Translations under genes and position numbers: made by a program
Assembly (NCBI RefSeq): GCF_010367455.1
Contig: NZ_WRPR01000080.1
Location: 1 to 39,593, forward strand
Direction of reading: 5' to 3'
Length of the DNA: 39,593 bases
Source of the DNA: Candidatus Laterigemmans baculatus
Lineage (GTDB): Bacteria > Planctomycetota > Planctomycetia > Pirellulales > Pirellulaceae
Shown: in pieces, positions 19,350 through 28,700 of the stretch
Numbering within the stretch: position 1 is the first letter of the stretch
Layout of the letters: the number at the start of each line of letters is the position of its first letter
Notes under the pieces: model-generated
Told to the model about the DNA's origin: nothing
Databases searched by the model: none
Seen by the model: only the letters and a program-made list of their open reading frames with translations

Positions 19350-19901
19350 TCAGCTGTAGAACTGGCCTTCGCCGGTGGCTTCGAAGGCGTTCGGATAGTG
19401 CTCGATCCGCTCCGGTTCCGGGGCCCCTGCATCGGTCCACCAGACGGCGACGACGTCGAACCGAGCGCGATGCTCGAGCAGCTTGTGGCGTTTGAGATAT
19501 CGCAGCGCCGCCCGCGTCAGCCGCTGCTGTTTATCGGCGTCGACTCGTTCGGCCGGGTTGCCGGGAAGTCGCGTCCCTTGGGTCTTGACCTCGACGAACA
19601 CGATCGACGGCTGGCCGAGCGTTTTCCGGTCCAGGGCGATCAAGTCGATTTCGCCGCCGCGGTCGGTCTCGCCGGCGGCCAGGATCCGGTAGCCTTTGCG
19701 GCGCAGCAGGATTGCCGCCGCTTGCTCGCCTCGTTTACCGAGCGAAGCGGCGGGATCGATCGCGCCGAATCGCCAGCGGTCGAATCGGCTGCGGAGTCCG
19801 CGGAGGTAGTCCGCCAGCGACTTAGCCGCGGCGGCGTTCTTTGAGGCGGACCGCTTTGCCGACGCGATCGCGGAGGAAGTACAGCTTGGCCCGCCGCACA
19901 A
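19350..19901 (-). CDS. yraN: YraN family (UPF0102) predicted endonuclease-like protein
   Basis: A small protein with the family core [30 protein letters not shown] and [12 protein letters not shown], the Asp/Glu-Val-Lys pattern of the restriction-endonuclease-like fold. Function is not established. It commonly sits near rplS/trmD, as here. The start is uncertain: between the rplS stop and the conserved core there is no in-frame ATG, GTG or TTG. The first available one is a TTG at 19901, which overlaps rplS by 80 nt and gives 183 residues, longer than the usual ~120. A CTG at about 19813 would give a more typical length. The last gene of the ffh-rpsP-trmD-rplS run. Confidence 0.85.
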   Translation of the reverse strand: MCGGPSCTSSAIASAKRSASKNAAAAKSLADYLRGLRSRFDRWRFGAIDPAASLGKRGEQAAAILLRRKGYRILAAGETDRGGEIDLIALDRKTLGQPSIVFVEVKTQGTRLPGNPAERVDADKQQRLTRAALRYLKRHKLLEHRARFDVVAVWWTDAGAPEPERIEHYPNAFEATGEGQFYS

Positions 19902-20175
19902 CGCTGCTCCGCTTGACTTCGATCTTCGAGATCCGCGGGCTGTGCAGCGGGAACTTCCGCTCCACCCCTTCGCCGGCCACGATCCGGCGGACGGTGAACA
20001 TCTCGCGGCTGCCCGAGCCGCTGCGGGCGATCACGGTCCCGCTGAAGATCTGGATCCGCTCTTTGTCGCCTTCCAAAATCTTGGTGTGCACGTCGACCGT
20101 GTCACCGACTTCGAACGGCGGGACGTCTTCTTTCAGATTGGGCTGTTCGACCAACGCCATCAATTGCTGGCTCAT
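19822..20175 (-). CDS. rplS: 50S ribosomal protein L19
   Basis: 117 residues, family-typical. [40 protein letters not shown] and [20 protein letters not shown] are L19 signatures; the basic C-terminus ends [17 protein letters not shown]19 lies at the 30S-50S interface of the ribosome. The ATG at 20175 has AGAGGA about six bases upstream. It follows trmD by 27 bp in the conserved ribosomal-protein/tRNA-modification order, and its 3' end may overlap the yraN start. Confidence 0.99.
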   Translation of the reverse strand: MSQQLMALVEQPNLKEDVPPFEVGDTVDVHTKILEGDKERIQIFSGTVIARSGSGSREMFTVRRIVAGEGVERKFPLHSPRISKIEVKRSSVVRRAKLYFLRDRVGKAVRLKERRRG

Positions 20176-20202
20176 CGTTTTCCTCTCGGCACAATTTAAC
20201 GT

Positions 20203-20898
20203 TTAAATATTTTCATCCAGGAGGTCCTGGCGTCGTTGGCGGGTTCTCTCGCGACTCATCTCCGCTCGCCAGGCAGTGATTCGCTGGTGGTCTCCGGAGA
20301 GCAGGACTTCGGGGACCGTGTGCCCTCGGTATTCGCGAGGGCGGGTGTACTGTGGAAATTCGAGTAAACGGTTACCGCGGCTGAATGAATCTTCGAAACT
20401 GCTTTGTTCGTCACCCAACACGCCCGGCAGCAACCGCACGATCGAGTCGATGACGACCATCGCCGCCACCTCACCACCATTTAAAACAAAATCGCCAACG
20501 CTGATTTCCTCCGGCTGGAGGATCTCGATGACGCGTTGATCAAAACCTTCGTAGCGACCACAGAGCAACAGCAGTCGCTCGGATGTCGCCAATTCCTCGG
20601 CCAGCCTCTGATCGAGTCGCCGGCCCTGCGGAGTCAGGATCAGCCGCCGCGCCGGGCGGGGATCGAACGTCTCCACGGCTTCGACCGCTGCGACCGTCGG
20701 GGCGACCTGAAGCAACATCCCGGGGCCGCCGCCGAAGGGTCGGTCGTCCACCTTGTGGTGCTTCGGGTCGTCGGACCAATCCCGCAGGTTGTGGCAAGCG
20801 ATGTCGACCAACCCGCGGCGAATCGCCTTCTCCAATAAACTCTGCGTCAGGTAACCGTCGAAGATCGCCGGAAACAGGGTGATAATGTCGAACCGCAT
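20203..20898 (-). CDS. trmD: tRNA (guanosine(37)-N1)-methyltransferase
   Basis: Methylates G37 next to the anticodon using SAM, which prevents +1 frameshifting. 231 residues, slightly shorter than the ~255 of E. coli. Signatures: MRFDIITLFPAIFDGYL at the start, DDRPFGGGPGMLL, LLLCGRYEGFDQRVIE (trefoil-knot SAM site), ISVGDFVLNGGEVAAMVVID, and YTRPREYRGHTVPEVLLSGD. The C-terminal helical extension is short. The start codon overlaps the rpsP stop by one base (TGATG), so translation is probably coupled. No rimM gene lies between rpsP and trmD. Confidence 0.98.
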   Translation of the reverse strand: MRFDIITLFPAIFDGYLTQSLLEKAIRRGLVDIACHNLRDWSDDPKHHKVDDRPFGGGPGMLLQVAPTVAAVEAVETFDPRPARRLILTPQGRRLDQRLAEELATSERLLLLCGRYEGFDQRVIEILQPEEISVGDFVLNGGEVAAMVVIDSIVRLLPGVLGDEQSSFEDSFSRGNRLLEFPQYTRPREYRGHTVPEVLLSGDHQRITAWRAEMSRERTRQRRQDLLDENI

Positions 20899-21311
20899 CA
20901 GCCCTCGGCCGGTGCCTCTTCACTCGCCGCGGGCGCTTCCTCGGCGGGGGCGGCTTTCTCGGCCGCCGGTGCGGCCGCCGGGCGAGCCGGAGTGGGCTGC
21001 GGGGTGTACTGTTTGCGTTTGCCGAGCCGCTCGAGGGCAGCTTCCTGCGCCGCCAGGTGGGTTCCGTCGGTGCCGTACTTCTTGATCAGGACCGCCGCCT
21101 TGTCGCTCGGCTGCGCCCCGACGCCCAACCAGTAATCGATGCGGTCGGCTTTGAGCCGCGCCCGGGCATCGGTCTCGGGCAACATCGGGTCGTAATGTCC
21201 GAGCTCTTCGATCACCCGACCGTCGCGGGGGGCCCGGGCGTCGACCGCGCAAAGACGGAAGTACGGACGGTGGGTCCGGCCCATTTTCTTCAGTCGGATT
21301 CTGACTGCCAC
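20898..21311 (-). CDS. rpsP: 30S ribosomal protein S16 with Ala/Glu/Pro-rich tail
   Basis: 137 residues. The first ~85 are standard S16: VRIRLKKMGRTHRPYFRLC, IEELGHYDPMLPE, IDYWLGVGAQPSDKAAVLI. The last ~40 residues (from about PTPARPAAAPAAEKAAPAEE) are low complexity and not part of the normal fold, probably a disordered tail on the ribosome surface. The start is a GTG at 21311 with GAGGAG eight bases upstream. It lies between ffh (71-bp gap) and trmD (one-base overlap). Confidence 0.98.
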   Translation of the reverse strand: MAVRIRLKKMGRTHRPYFRLCAVDARAPRDGRVIEELGHYDPMLPETDARARLKADRIDYWLGVGAQPSDKAAVLIKKYGTDGTHLAAQEAALERLGKRKQYTPQPTPARPAAAPAAEKAAPAEEAPAASEEAPAEG

Positions 21312-21382
21312 GATAAAAACTCCTCGATCAAACCGATATGATTAAATAGTGGTGATTGGCCAAGCGGGATTCCACAAACCGC

Positions 21383-22858
21383 TCAGCCCCCTTTGCGCCG
21401 ACGTCGACGCAATTCCTTTTCTCGTTCTTTTTTCAGCTTCGCCCGCTCGGCGTTGCTCAACCGTTTGCCGGTGCTCTTTTTGACCTTCAGCCCGCCCATG
21501 GAAGGATCGGTCAAAGCCCCGCTGGACTGCAGTTGCCGCATCATCGCCATCCGGTCGCCCACCCCTTGGCCGGCCAATCCCTGCATCAGCGGCTTCATCA
21601 TTTCGAACTGTTTGACCAGCTGCGAGATCACCGGAGCCTGCACGCCGGCTCCCTGGGCGATCCGCTGGCGGCGACTGGCGTCGATGATCTTGGGATTGCG
21701 GCGTTCGGCCGCGGTCATGCTGTTGATCGCACCGATCGTTTGGCGAATGCCCCCTTCGGCCTCTTCGCTCTGCATCAGCCCCTTGAGCTGGCCCATGCCG
21801 GGCATCAGCCCCATCATTTTGCCCATCAAACCGGGCTTGGCCACTTTTTCCAGCAAGTTTTTAAAGTCGTCCAGCGTCATTTCGCCGGCCGCCATTTTCT
21901 TTTCCAGCTCCTCCCGCTCCGCCTCGTCGACGATCCGGTGAGCCTCGCGAGCGGCGGCGACGATGTCGCCCATCTCCAAGATGCGGCTGGCCATCCCCTC
22001 GGGACGGAACGGCTCGAGCGCGTCGAAATGTTCGCCGGTGCCGATGAACTTGATCGGCACGCCAGTGACCTGCTTGACCGACAGCAGCGCCCCGCCGCGC
22101 GCATCGCCGTCAAGCTTGGTCATCACGACGCCGTCGAGCTCGAGCGCCTTGTTGAATGCCCCGGCGCTATTGACCGCGTCCTGGCCCGTCATCCCGTCGA
22201 CGACCAGATAGACCTGATCGGGGCCGATCTTGCGGTCGATCCGCCCCAGCTCGGCCATCAACTCCTCGTCGATCGCCAATCGCCCGGCGGTATCGAGGAT
22301 CACGACCCGCGCGTCCTCCTGCTTGGCCTTCGCCAGACCGGCTTGGCAAACCTTTACCGGGTCTTTCTGGTCGCGGTCGCTGTAGACCGGAACCCCCAGC
22401 TTCTCGCCGATCACGTGCAGCTGATCGATCGCCGCGGGACGCTGCAGGTCGGCGGCTACGAGCAGCGGACGGACCTTTTCTTCCAGCAATAATTGACTGA
22501 GCTTGCCGCAGGTCGTCGTCTTTCCCGAACCCTGCAACCCGCAGAGCATGATGACAGTGACGCCGTCTTTCTTCAGATGCAGCGACGAATCGACCGGCCC
22601 GAGCACTTTGACCAGTTCGTCATAGATGATCCGCACCAGCTCTTCGTGCGGCCGCAGGCTGAGCAACACCCGCCGGCCGAGCGCCTGCTCGGTGACGTGC
22701 TGCATAAAATCCTGGACGACCGGATAGCTGACGTCGGCCTCGAGCATTGCCTGCTCGACCGCCTGCAGCCCCTCGCGCATATTGCCTTCCGTGAGCTTGC
22801 CCTTTCCACGCAAGCTCTTGAAGGCCGATTGCAAGCCCTCCGAAAGCGACTCAAACAT
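21383..22858 (-). CDS. ffh: Signal recognition particle protein Ffh (SRP54)
   Basis: 491 residues. N domain (1-~85), then the GTPase domain with G1 CGLQGSGKTTTCGKLSQLL, G3 VVILDTAGRLAIDEE, and VMTKLDGDARGGALLSV. The Met-rich M domain (~300-430) binds SRP RNA and signal peptides, with LMGLMPGMGQLKGLM and MKPLMQGLAGQGVGDRMAMM. A basic C-terminal tail (ERAKLKKEREKELRRRRRKG) follows. It targets membrane proteins co-translationally to SecYEG. It heads the ffh-rpsP-trmD-rplS-yraN run and is divergent from a methyltransferase gene across 111 bp. I saw no SRP RNA gene in the window. Confidence 0.98.
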   Translation of the reverse strand: MFESLSEGLQSAFKSLRGKGKLTEGNMREGLQAVEQAMLEADVSYPVVQDFMQHVTEQALGRRVLLSLRPHEELVRIIYDELVKVLGPVDSSLHLKKDGVTVIMLCGLQGSGKTTTCGKLSQLLLEEKVRPLLVAADLQRPAAIDQLHVIGEKLGVPVYSDRDQKDPVKVCQAGLAKAKQEDARVVILDTAGRLAIDEELMAELGRIDRKIGPDQVYLVVDGMTGQDAVNSAGAFNKALELDGVVMTKLDGDARGGALLSVKQVTGVPIKFIGTGEHFDALEPFRPEGMASRILEMGDIVAAAREAHRIVDEAEREELEKKMAAGEMTLDDFKNLLEKVAKPGLMGKMMGLMPGMGQLKGLMQSEEAEGGIRQTIGAINSMTAAERRNPKIIDASRRQRIAQGAGVQAPVISQLVKQFEMMKPLMQGLAGQGVGDRMAMMRQLQSSGALTDPSMGGLKVKKSTGKRLSNAERAKLKKEREKELRRRRRKGG

Positions 22859-22969
22859 GGGACTTTAACTTCGCAGCGCGAGACGTAAATGCAGACCACC
22901 AGCGGTCCCCGGAGCGCGCACGCCCAGGGGAAAGCCCCGAAGTTTAAACGCGCCCTGGCAATTTTGTAA

Positions 22970-23866
22970 ATGGCTGACGAACAACTGCCCAACGACCGAT
23001 TACCCGACGATCGATTACCCGACTACGCCCACTGCCTGCAGCTGCAGCACGCGGCGTTTGCAACCGACTTGCGGGAAATGCTCGAGGATCTCCTGCGCGC
23101 CTGCCCCGAACCCGCTTCGGGGGGCCGCGAGATCGCCGACATTGCCTGCGGCGACGGCTTTTTCTCCCGCCTCTTGGCCGAGATTGACCCCCGCAACCGC
23201 GTCGTGGGGCTCGACGTCGACGAGGCCTATCTCGCCGTCGCCCGCCGCGACTCCCCAGCCCGACTCTCGGCGCGGCTCTCGTTCCAGAACTGCGATCTCC
23301 TCGAGCCGGAACAAGCCGAGCGGTTCGCCGAAGCTTTTGACGTCGTCTTCTGCATCGATTCGCTCGAGTCGATCGAAGACCACGCCGGGCTGCTGCGCCA
23401 AATGGTTCGCCTCTGCCGCCCCGGGGGCGTGGTGATCGTCACCGAGACCGATAACCTGCACGACCTGATCGGCTCCTGGCCCCCGGAGACGGAGAATCTC
23501 CTCCACCGCCTCGAGTGGGAGGGCCTGGCGGACCAAGAAAAGGAGGGTTACGCCTTTCCGCGCTACGCCTCGGCGCTGCTGCGCTCGGCCGGGCTCGCCG
23601 ACCTCACCGTCCGCTCGTACACCTTCGACCGCAGCGGACCATTCGACGAGCCTCTCAAGGCGTGGCTCGGCGAACAATTTCGAGAGCGGCTCGACAACCT
23701 CTCCCGAGGGACCGCCGCAGAGCGGGCCGAACTGCGCCGCCATCTGCACCCAGCCGGCGAGGACTACTTCGCCAACTCGCCCCACGCCCTGCTGACCTAC
23801 CTCAGGTTCTGCATCCTCGGCCGCAAGCCAGACGTTGCTGCAGAAAGTCACGAAGTGGCGTGGTAA
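22970..23866 (+). CDS. Class I SAM-dependent methyltransferase, substrate unknown
   Basis: 298 residues, cytosolic. Motif I is EIADIACGDGFFSRLLAEID (~54-72), with the acidic residue ending the second strand in VVGLDVDEAYLAVARRD and motif IV-like DVVFCIDSLESIED. A Methyltransf_11/25-type fold with an extended C-terminal half (~190-298) that I cannot place. The N-terminus has a small duplication, LPNDRLPDDRLPD, encoded by a short direct DNA repeat. Divergent from ffh; convergent with the phosphatase gene, with a family A repeat filling the whole gap. The substrate cannot be deduced from context. Confidence 0.85.
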   Translation: MADEQLPNDRLPDDRLPDYAHCLQLQHAAFATDLREMLEDLLRACPEPASGGREIADIACGDGFFSRLLAEIDPRNRVVGLDVDEAYLAVARRDSPARLSARLSFQNCDLLEPEQAERFAEAFDVVFCIDSLESIEDHAGLLRQMVRLCRPGGVVIVTETDNLHDLIGSWPPETENLLHRLEWEGLADQEKEGYAFPRYASALLRSAGLADLTVRSYTFDRSGPFDEPLKAWLGEQFRERLDNLSRGTAAERAELRRHLHPAGEDYFANSPHALLTYLRFCILGRKPDVAAESHEVAW

Positions 23867-23950
23867 ATCAGCCGCCACGCGCTAGCGTCCGGTTTTCCCA
23901 GCGCCGCGGAGAACCGGGGGCTAGCGCCCGGCGGCTGATGAATAATCCGG
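23867..23950. repeat. Family A inverted pair filling a convergent gap stop to stop
   Basis: Left arm CAGCCGCCACGCGCTAGCGT plus CCGGTTTTC (23869-23897) and right arm GAACCGGGGGCTAGCGCCCG plus GCGGCTGAT (23911-23939), followed by GAATAATCCGG. It begins immediately after the methyltransferase TAA and ends one base before the stop of the phosphatase gene, so it is likely the shared 3' end of both transcripts. Confidence 0.9.
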
Positions 23951-23951
23951 T

Positions 23952-24788
23952 TTAGCGGAGCAACCGCAGGACTTCCTCGTGCAGCGGGCCGTTGGTGCCG
24001 ACCGCATCGCCCGACTTAGTGGTCGCCACGCCCGACCAGTCGCTGAACCGGCCGCCGGCTTCTTCGATCACCGGCCGAATGGCGGCCACGTCCCAGGGAT
24101 TGACGATCGGGTCGACCATCACGTCCGCCCTTCCGGTGGCGACCAGGAAGTACCCGTAGCCGTCCCCCCAGGTCCGGGTGATCCAGGCCGCCTGCTGCAA
24201 TTGCTCAAACGCCTGGCCGCTGCCACGGGCCGAGAAGGAATCGATCTGGGTGGTGACGAAGATCGCCTTGGCGAGCTCGCCGCGAGCCGAGACCTGCGAG
24301 CGCTTCCAGGGGCTGCTCGGTGAAGCCCGATGCCACGCCCCCAACCCTTTCGCCGCAACGACCGCTTCGCCCAGAGCCGGAATCCAGATCCCGCCGGCCA
24401 CCGGTTCGCCCCGAGACTCCAGCGCCACCAGCGTCGAATACAGGGGAACGCCCGCGATGAACGACTTGGTGCCGTCGATCGGGTCGACCACCCAGCGGTA
24501 GTCCGAACTGCCGGCGGCCTCACCATGCTCTTCCCCGAGCAATCCATCGTCGCGATAGGCCCGGCCAATGGCACTGCGAAATTCCGCTTCCGCCGTTCGG
24601 TCGGCGACCGTCACCGGCGAGTCATCCGACTTCGCTTCGACGTCCAAGCCGTGGCCGCCGAAGTACCGCAGCGTCACCGCGGCGGCGAGCTCCGCCGCTT
24701 CGAGCATCGATTGCAGCCGACCCTCGTACTGACTCTGCCAAGCCCCCGGTCCCTCGACGGCCCCGTGCCCTCGGTCTGCTGCGTTCAA
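23952..24788 (-). CDS. Inositol monophosphatase family protein, HisN-like
   Basis: 278 residues from the chosen start. Metal and catalytic motifs: GLLGEEHGE, WVVDPIDGTKSFIAGVPLYS and VNPWDVAAIRPVIEEAGG. The family hydrolyses phosphomonoesters with Mg2+. The size and GTKSF variant are closest to histidinol-phosphatase (HisN) types, though inositol phosphatase or PAP phosphatase activity is possible. Start: a TTG at 24788 overlaps the lspA stop (TTGA), suggesting coupling; an ATG at 24707 (MLEAAELAAAVTLRYF) is an alternative. The frame stays open to an ATG at 24845 inside lspA. The 3' end abuts a family A repeat. Confidence 0.87.
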   Translation of the reverse strand: MNAADRGHGAVEGPGAWQSQYEGRLQSMLEAAELAAAVTLRYFGGHGLDVEAKSDDSPVTVADRTAEAEFRSAIGRAYRDDGLLGEEHGEAAGSSDYRWVVDPIDGTKSFIAGVPLYSTLVALESRGEPVAGGIWIPALGEAVVAAKGLGAWHRASPSSPWKRSQVSARGELAKAIFVTTQIDSFSARGSGQAFEQLQQAAWITRTWGDGYGYFLVATGRADVMVDPIVNPWDVAAIRPVIEEAGGRFSDWSGVATTKSGDAVGTNGPLHEEVLRLLR

Positions 24789-25384
24789 AGATCTGCCTCC
24801 GCCGTGGAATTGGATTGCTGATGCTCGGGCAAGAACGACCGCCACACGAGCATGATCGCGCCGACGACCAGCAGGCTGTCAGCGATGTTGTAATTGGGCC
24901 ATTTGTAGGCGTCACCGGCCTGCATCAATATCCAATCGCGGACTCCGCTCTTCCAGGGAACCGGAAGCCCTTCGTACCACCACATCCCCAGCCGATCGTA
25001 GAGGTTGCCGAGAATTCCCGCACTGACCATCGCCAGCGCCGTGCACAACCACCAGCTGCGAGCGGCACCAAACCAAAACAACCAGACGAGGATCCCCACC
25101 CCGGCCATCACCGAGAGGGTCGCAAACAGCAGCCCCTTGCCGGCTCCGATCCCAAACACCGCTCCGGTATTCACCGCGGTCTCGATTCCCAAGTAGCCCT
25201 CGATGACCCACTTCACCGGCTTTTCGCTGGGCAGCCCGCGATAGCGAAAGGCCAGCTCCTTGGTCGCCAAGTCGGCTGCCGCACCAAGCACCGCGATCAA
25301 GCAATAGACGACGATGCGATTGGCCGGAACGCGGCTAGCGGAAACGGGATGGCCAGACGATTCGGTCCGTGATCGTTCGGGCAT
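24785..25384 (-). CDS. lspA: Lipoprotein signal peptidase (signal peptidase II)
   Basis: Inner-membrane aspartic protease that removes signal peptides from prolipoproteins. 199 residues, a little longer than the usual ~165 because of an ~20-residue N-terminal tail and a polar C-terminal tail. Four hydrophobic segments are visible. Conserved blocks: AADLATKELAF, VNTGAVFGIG, SAGILGNLYDRL, VRDWILM, and PNYNIADSLLVVG with the catalytic Asp. The catalytic pair is probably the Asp of NLYDR/VRD and the Asp of NIAD. Its product would process lipoproteins such as the cytochrome at 36015. The downstream phosphatase gene overlaps by four bases. Confidence 0.97.
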   Translation of the reverse strand: MPERSRTESSGHPVSASRVPANRIVVYCLIAVLGAAADLATKELAFRYRGLPSEKPVKWVIEGYLGIETAVNTGAVFGIGAGKGLLFATLSVMAGVGILVWLFWFGAARSWWLCTALAMVSAGILGNLYDRLGMWWYEGLPVPWKSGVRDWILMQAGDAYKWPNYNIADSLLVVGAIMLVWRSFLPEHQQSNSTAEADL

Positions 25385-25437
25385 GGAGAATTTCGGCGGC
25401 TTCGGGGATTTCGGAGGCTTCGGGGATTTCGGTTTTT

Positions 25438-25570
25438 GAGCCGTAGGCGCTAGCCTCGGGTGAGCCGTAGGCGCTAGCCTCGGGTGAGCCGTAGGCGCTA
25501 GCCTCGGGTGAGCCGTAGGCGCTAGCCTCGGGCCTCTACTGAGCCGTAGGCGCTAGGCTCTGTCAGAAAA
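25438..25570. repeat. 24-bp tandem array of the family B left arm
   Basis: Four unbroken units, GAGCCGTAGGCGCTAGCC plus TCGGGT (25438-25461, 25462-25485, 25486-25509, 25510-25533), then an 8-bp spacer and a partial unit from 25541, and the family B tail in inverted form (CTCTGTCAGAAAAC). It lies upstream of lspA, with the family D element next to it; the gap 25385-25775 holds no gene. No spacers, so not CRISPR. Confidence 0.93.
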
Positions 25571-25585
25571 CTGGACTTCACTATT

Positions 25586-25711
25586 ACCCTCCCCCCGGGA
25601 GGGCCGGGCTCTTAGACCCGGGGAGGGCTGCCGAACTCAGCTGTGTCGAGACTCTTCGTCCCGCATCGCCCTCCCCGCTCGTTCCTCGCGACCCTCCCGG
25701 GGGGGGAGGGT
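25586..25711. repeat. Family D inverted-repeat element, intergenic copy
   Basis: Left arm ACCCTCCCCCCGGGAGGG, continuing to GGGGAGGGC (25586-25628), and right arm from CGCCCTCCCCGCTCG (25667) to GGGGGGAGGGT (25711) are imperfect inverted copies around a ~40-bp unrelated centre. It lies upstream of lspA and downstream of the SNF2 helicase gene. Confidence 0.88.
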
Positions 25712-25775
25712 GTCGTTCCAGGTTTCCTGTCAGTGCCTAGAGTCGCCGAAAACCCAGCCAGCGGCAATACGGACG

Positions 25776-28700
25776 TCAGTCAGCTCCGCCGCGGATCAGT
25801 TCGATCATCTCGGCGGTCGACATCCGCCCGGCGCGATCGGTGCCGTCGAGCACGCTGGCAACCAGTTCGCGTTTGTCGGCGTGCAGCGAGAGGATTTGTT
25901 CTTCGATCGAATCGCGGGCGACCAACCGGAAGACGGTCACTGGCCGCGACTGGCCAATCCGATGGGCCCGGTCGGTCGCCTGGTCTTCGACGGCCGGGTT
26001 CCACCAGGGGTCGAGGTGGATCACGTAGTCGGCGGCCGTCAGGTTCAGCCCGGTCCCGCCCGCCTTGAGCGAGATCAAAAACAACTCCCCCTCGCCTTGC
26101 TGGAACGCGTCGACCCGCCGCTGACGCTCGGCCGAAGGCGTCGCGCCGTCGAGGTACTGGTAGGCGATTCCGCGACTGTCGAGCGCTTCGCGAACGATGC
26201 TCAGATGCTGGACGAACTGGCTGAAGACGAGCGCCCGATGCTCTCCCTCGCGGAGTTCCTCGACCGTCTCGAGAAACAGATCGAGCTTGGCCGAACTCTT
26301 CTTCCACGTCGCATCGACCAGCCTCGGGTGACACGCCATCTGCCGCATCCGGGTCAGCCACGCGAGCACCCGGAACCGCTTGTCCCCTTCGTTCGGCTCA
26401 CCTCCGCCGCCGCCATTCGATTCAGCAGCGGCACTCAATCCGCCACCGCCATTCAGGTCGGCCAGCGCCGCCAGCCGCGCGGCTTCATAGCGACGGCGTT
26501 CGGTCTTGCCCATTTCGGCGAACAGCGTCACTTCGGTGCGCGGCGGCAATTCACTGAGGACCTTGTCTTTGGTCCGTCGCAGGATGAACGGCTGGACCAA
26601 GCGGGCCAGCGACTGGCGGCGACCCTCGTCCCCATGCTTTTCGATCGGATCGGCAAAGCGGGTGCGAAACTGTTCCCACGAGCCGAGCAGCCCAGGGCTG
26701 ATCGTCCGCAAGAGACTCCACAGCTCTCCGAGATGGTTCTCCAGCGGCGTTCCAGAAAGCCCCAGCCGCCACCCCGCCTCGATCGCCCGCACCGCCTGGG
26801 CCGTCTTGGTCGCCGCATTCTTGATGTACTGGGCTTCGTCCAACACCAGCGTGTGCCAGGCCCGCGAGCCGAATCGCTCGGCGTCCTGGCGGAGCAGCTG
26901 GTAACTGACGATCACCAGATCTCTCGGCCCGGCCGCCTCGACGATCGCTTCGCGGTCCCCGTCGCGATACAGGTGCGGGGTCAGGCTCGGGGCGAACCGC
27001 AGCGTCTCGCGAAACCAGTTGTCACCAACGCTCGTCGGGGCCACGATCAAGGCTGGCCCATCGCTGGCGCGATCGAGCAGCACGCCGAGCGTCTGGACGG
27101 TTTTGCCGAGCCCCATGTCGTCGGCCAACAACCCACCGGCTCCCCAGGCCGAGAGCTTCGCCAACCAGCAGTAGCCCTCTTTCTGGTAGCTTCGCAGCTC
27201 GGCATCGAGCGTCTTGGGCACTCGTGGCCGCATCCGCTGGACTTGCTCGAGTCGGCTGAGCGTCTCCCGCCACCGCGCGGCCGCCTCGAAGGGAATGTCC
27301 CCGCCGATCAATTCCTGGACCGCTGGGACCGCGGCGCTCGCGACCCGCACGCCCCCACGGTCGGGCTGGACGGTGTCGCCGAGTTGCTCGAGCCGCTTGC
27401 GGAACGTGTCGCTGACCCGAGCAAATTCATTGTCGCCGACGCGGACGTACTTCTGCCCGCCGCGGACCGCGGCCAACAAATCGGCGAGCGAGATCTCCAC
27501 GTCGTCGATTTTCAGCGATCCGGTAAGCCCGAACCAGTCGCGACGATCCTCGACCTGCACCCGCATCGCTTGTGGCTGCAGCTCGCCCAGCATGCGAATC
27601 TTCTTTCCCTCGGGCCACAGCACTGGCGGGGCTTCGTCGCCGAGCTCCCGCAGCGTGTCGAGCAACCGCAGCGCGGCATCGTCGGTTTCGCATTGCCAGC
27701 TGTACTCGCCGACGAAATCGAGCGCCCCCAACTGGAGCCGCTCGGCCAACGCCTCGCCGCGCTCGCGTTCTTCACGCGGATTGCGGACCAATCGCAGCGG
27801 TCCCTCGGCGCGGTGGATGCGGACCTCCTGGGGAGGAAGCCCCGGAACCAGTGGCTCGGCGAGCCGCGCGTCGGCCAACCGCAGCGCCACCTGCAGCCCG
27901 TGGCGGCTCGGCGTCAGCAGCAGCGAGAGCTCCGGCGGTAGCGGCTCCGCGGGCCCGGCCAACGACTCGGGCAACTCGACTTCCACCAACGAAGCCAAAC
28001 GCCCGCTCGACTCCATCAGCTCGACCGCCGTCTCGCGGCTGATCTCCAGCCCGTTCGCACCCCGGTTCAAAACCTGCAGGATCCACATCCCGAGACGCGA
28101 TTCGGTGCGTGCCGAGAACAGCAACCGGTTGCCCGCATGGTCGCCGACGACGATCCGCTGCGTCTCGGGCGAGTCGCCGCAGATCAGCAGGCTCCCTTCG
28201 CAGGGGGTCAGCAGCATGTCGCCGAGCGTCACCAGCAACCGATAATCCTCGCCATGCTCGCGGAGCGCCAAGCGGAGGGGGTGCTCCTCGACGACGATCG
28301 GCGTGGCCTCGGCGTCGTCCCAAGCGACCGCCGGATGGTCGCAGAACAACGGCAACAGCTCCCAGTACGCCTGCGCCCGGTAGGTGTACGACATCGCGAA
28401 CGCGCGGATCTGCGACGCCAGCGCCCGGTCGGTTTCGGTCGCCGCCTGGAGCGCGGCGGCAGTCATCGCGTGAGCCCGCAATTCCCGCCCCTTGGTCCAC
28501 CCGCGGCCCGACTTCTTCAGCCGCTGCTCGATCGCACGGACGGTGATCGGCATCCGCTTGCTCTGCGGATCGAGGCTGATTCGCCACTGGATGCGAGTCT
28601 CGGTCCGCTCCGCCGGCGGCTGGACGTCGGCCGCGAGCTGCACGAGGTCTCGCAGCAAATAATCGCCGGCCCGCGGCGCCGTCTGGTCGATCGACGCCAG

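Noticed and set aside
25438-25570. CRISPR array
   Set aside because: The 24-bp units are contiguous without spacers, and no cas gene is present.
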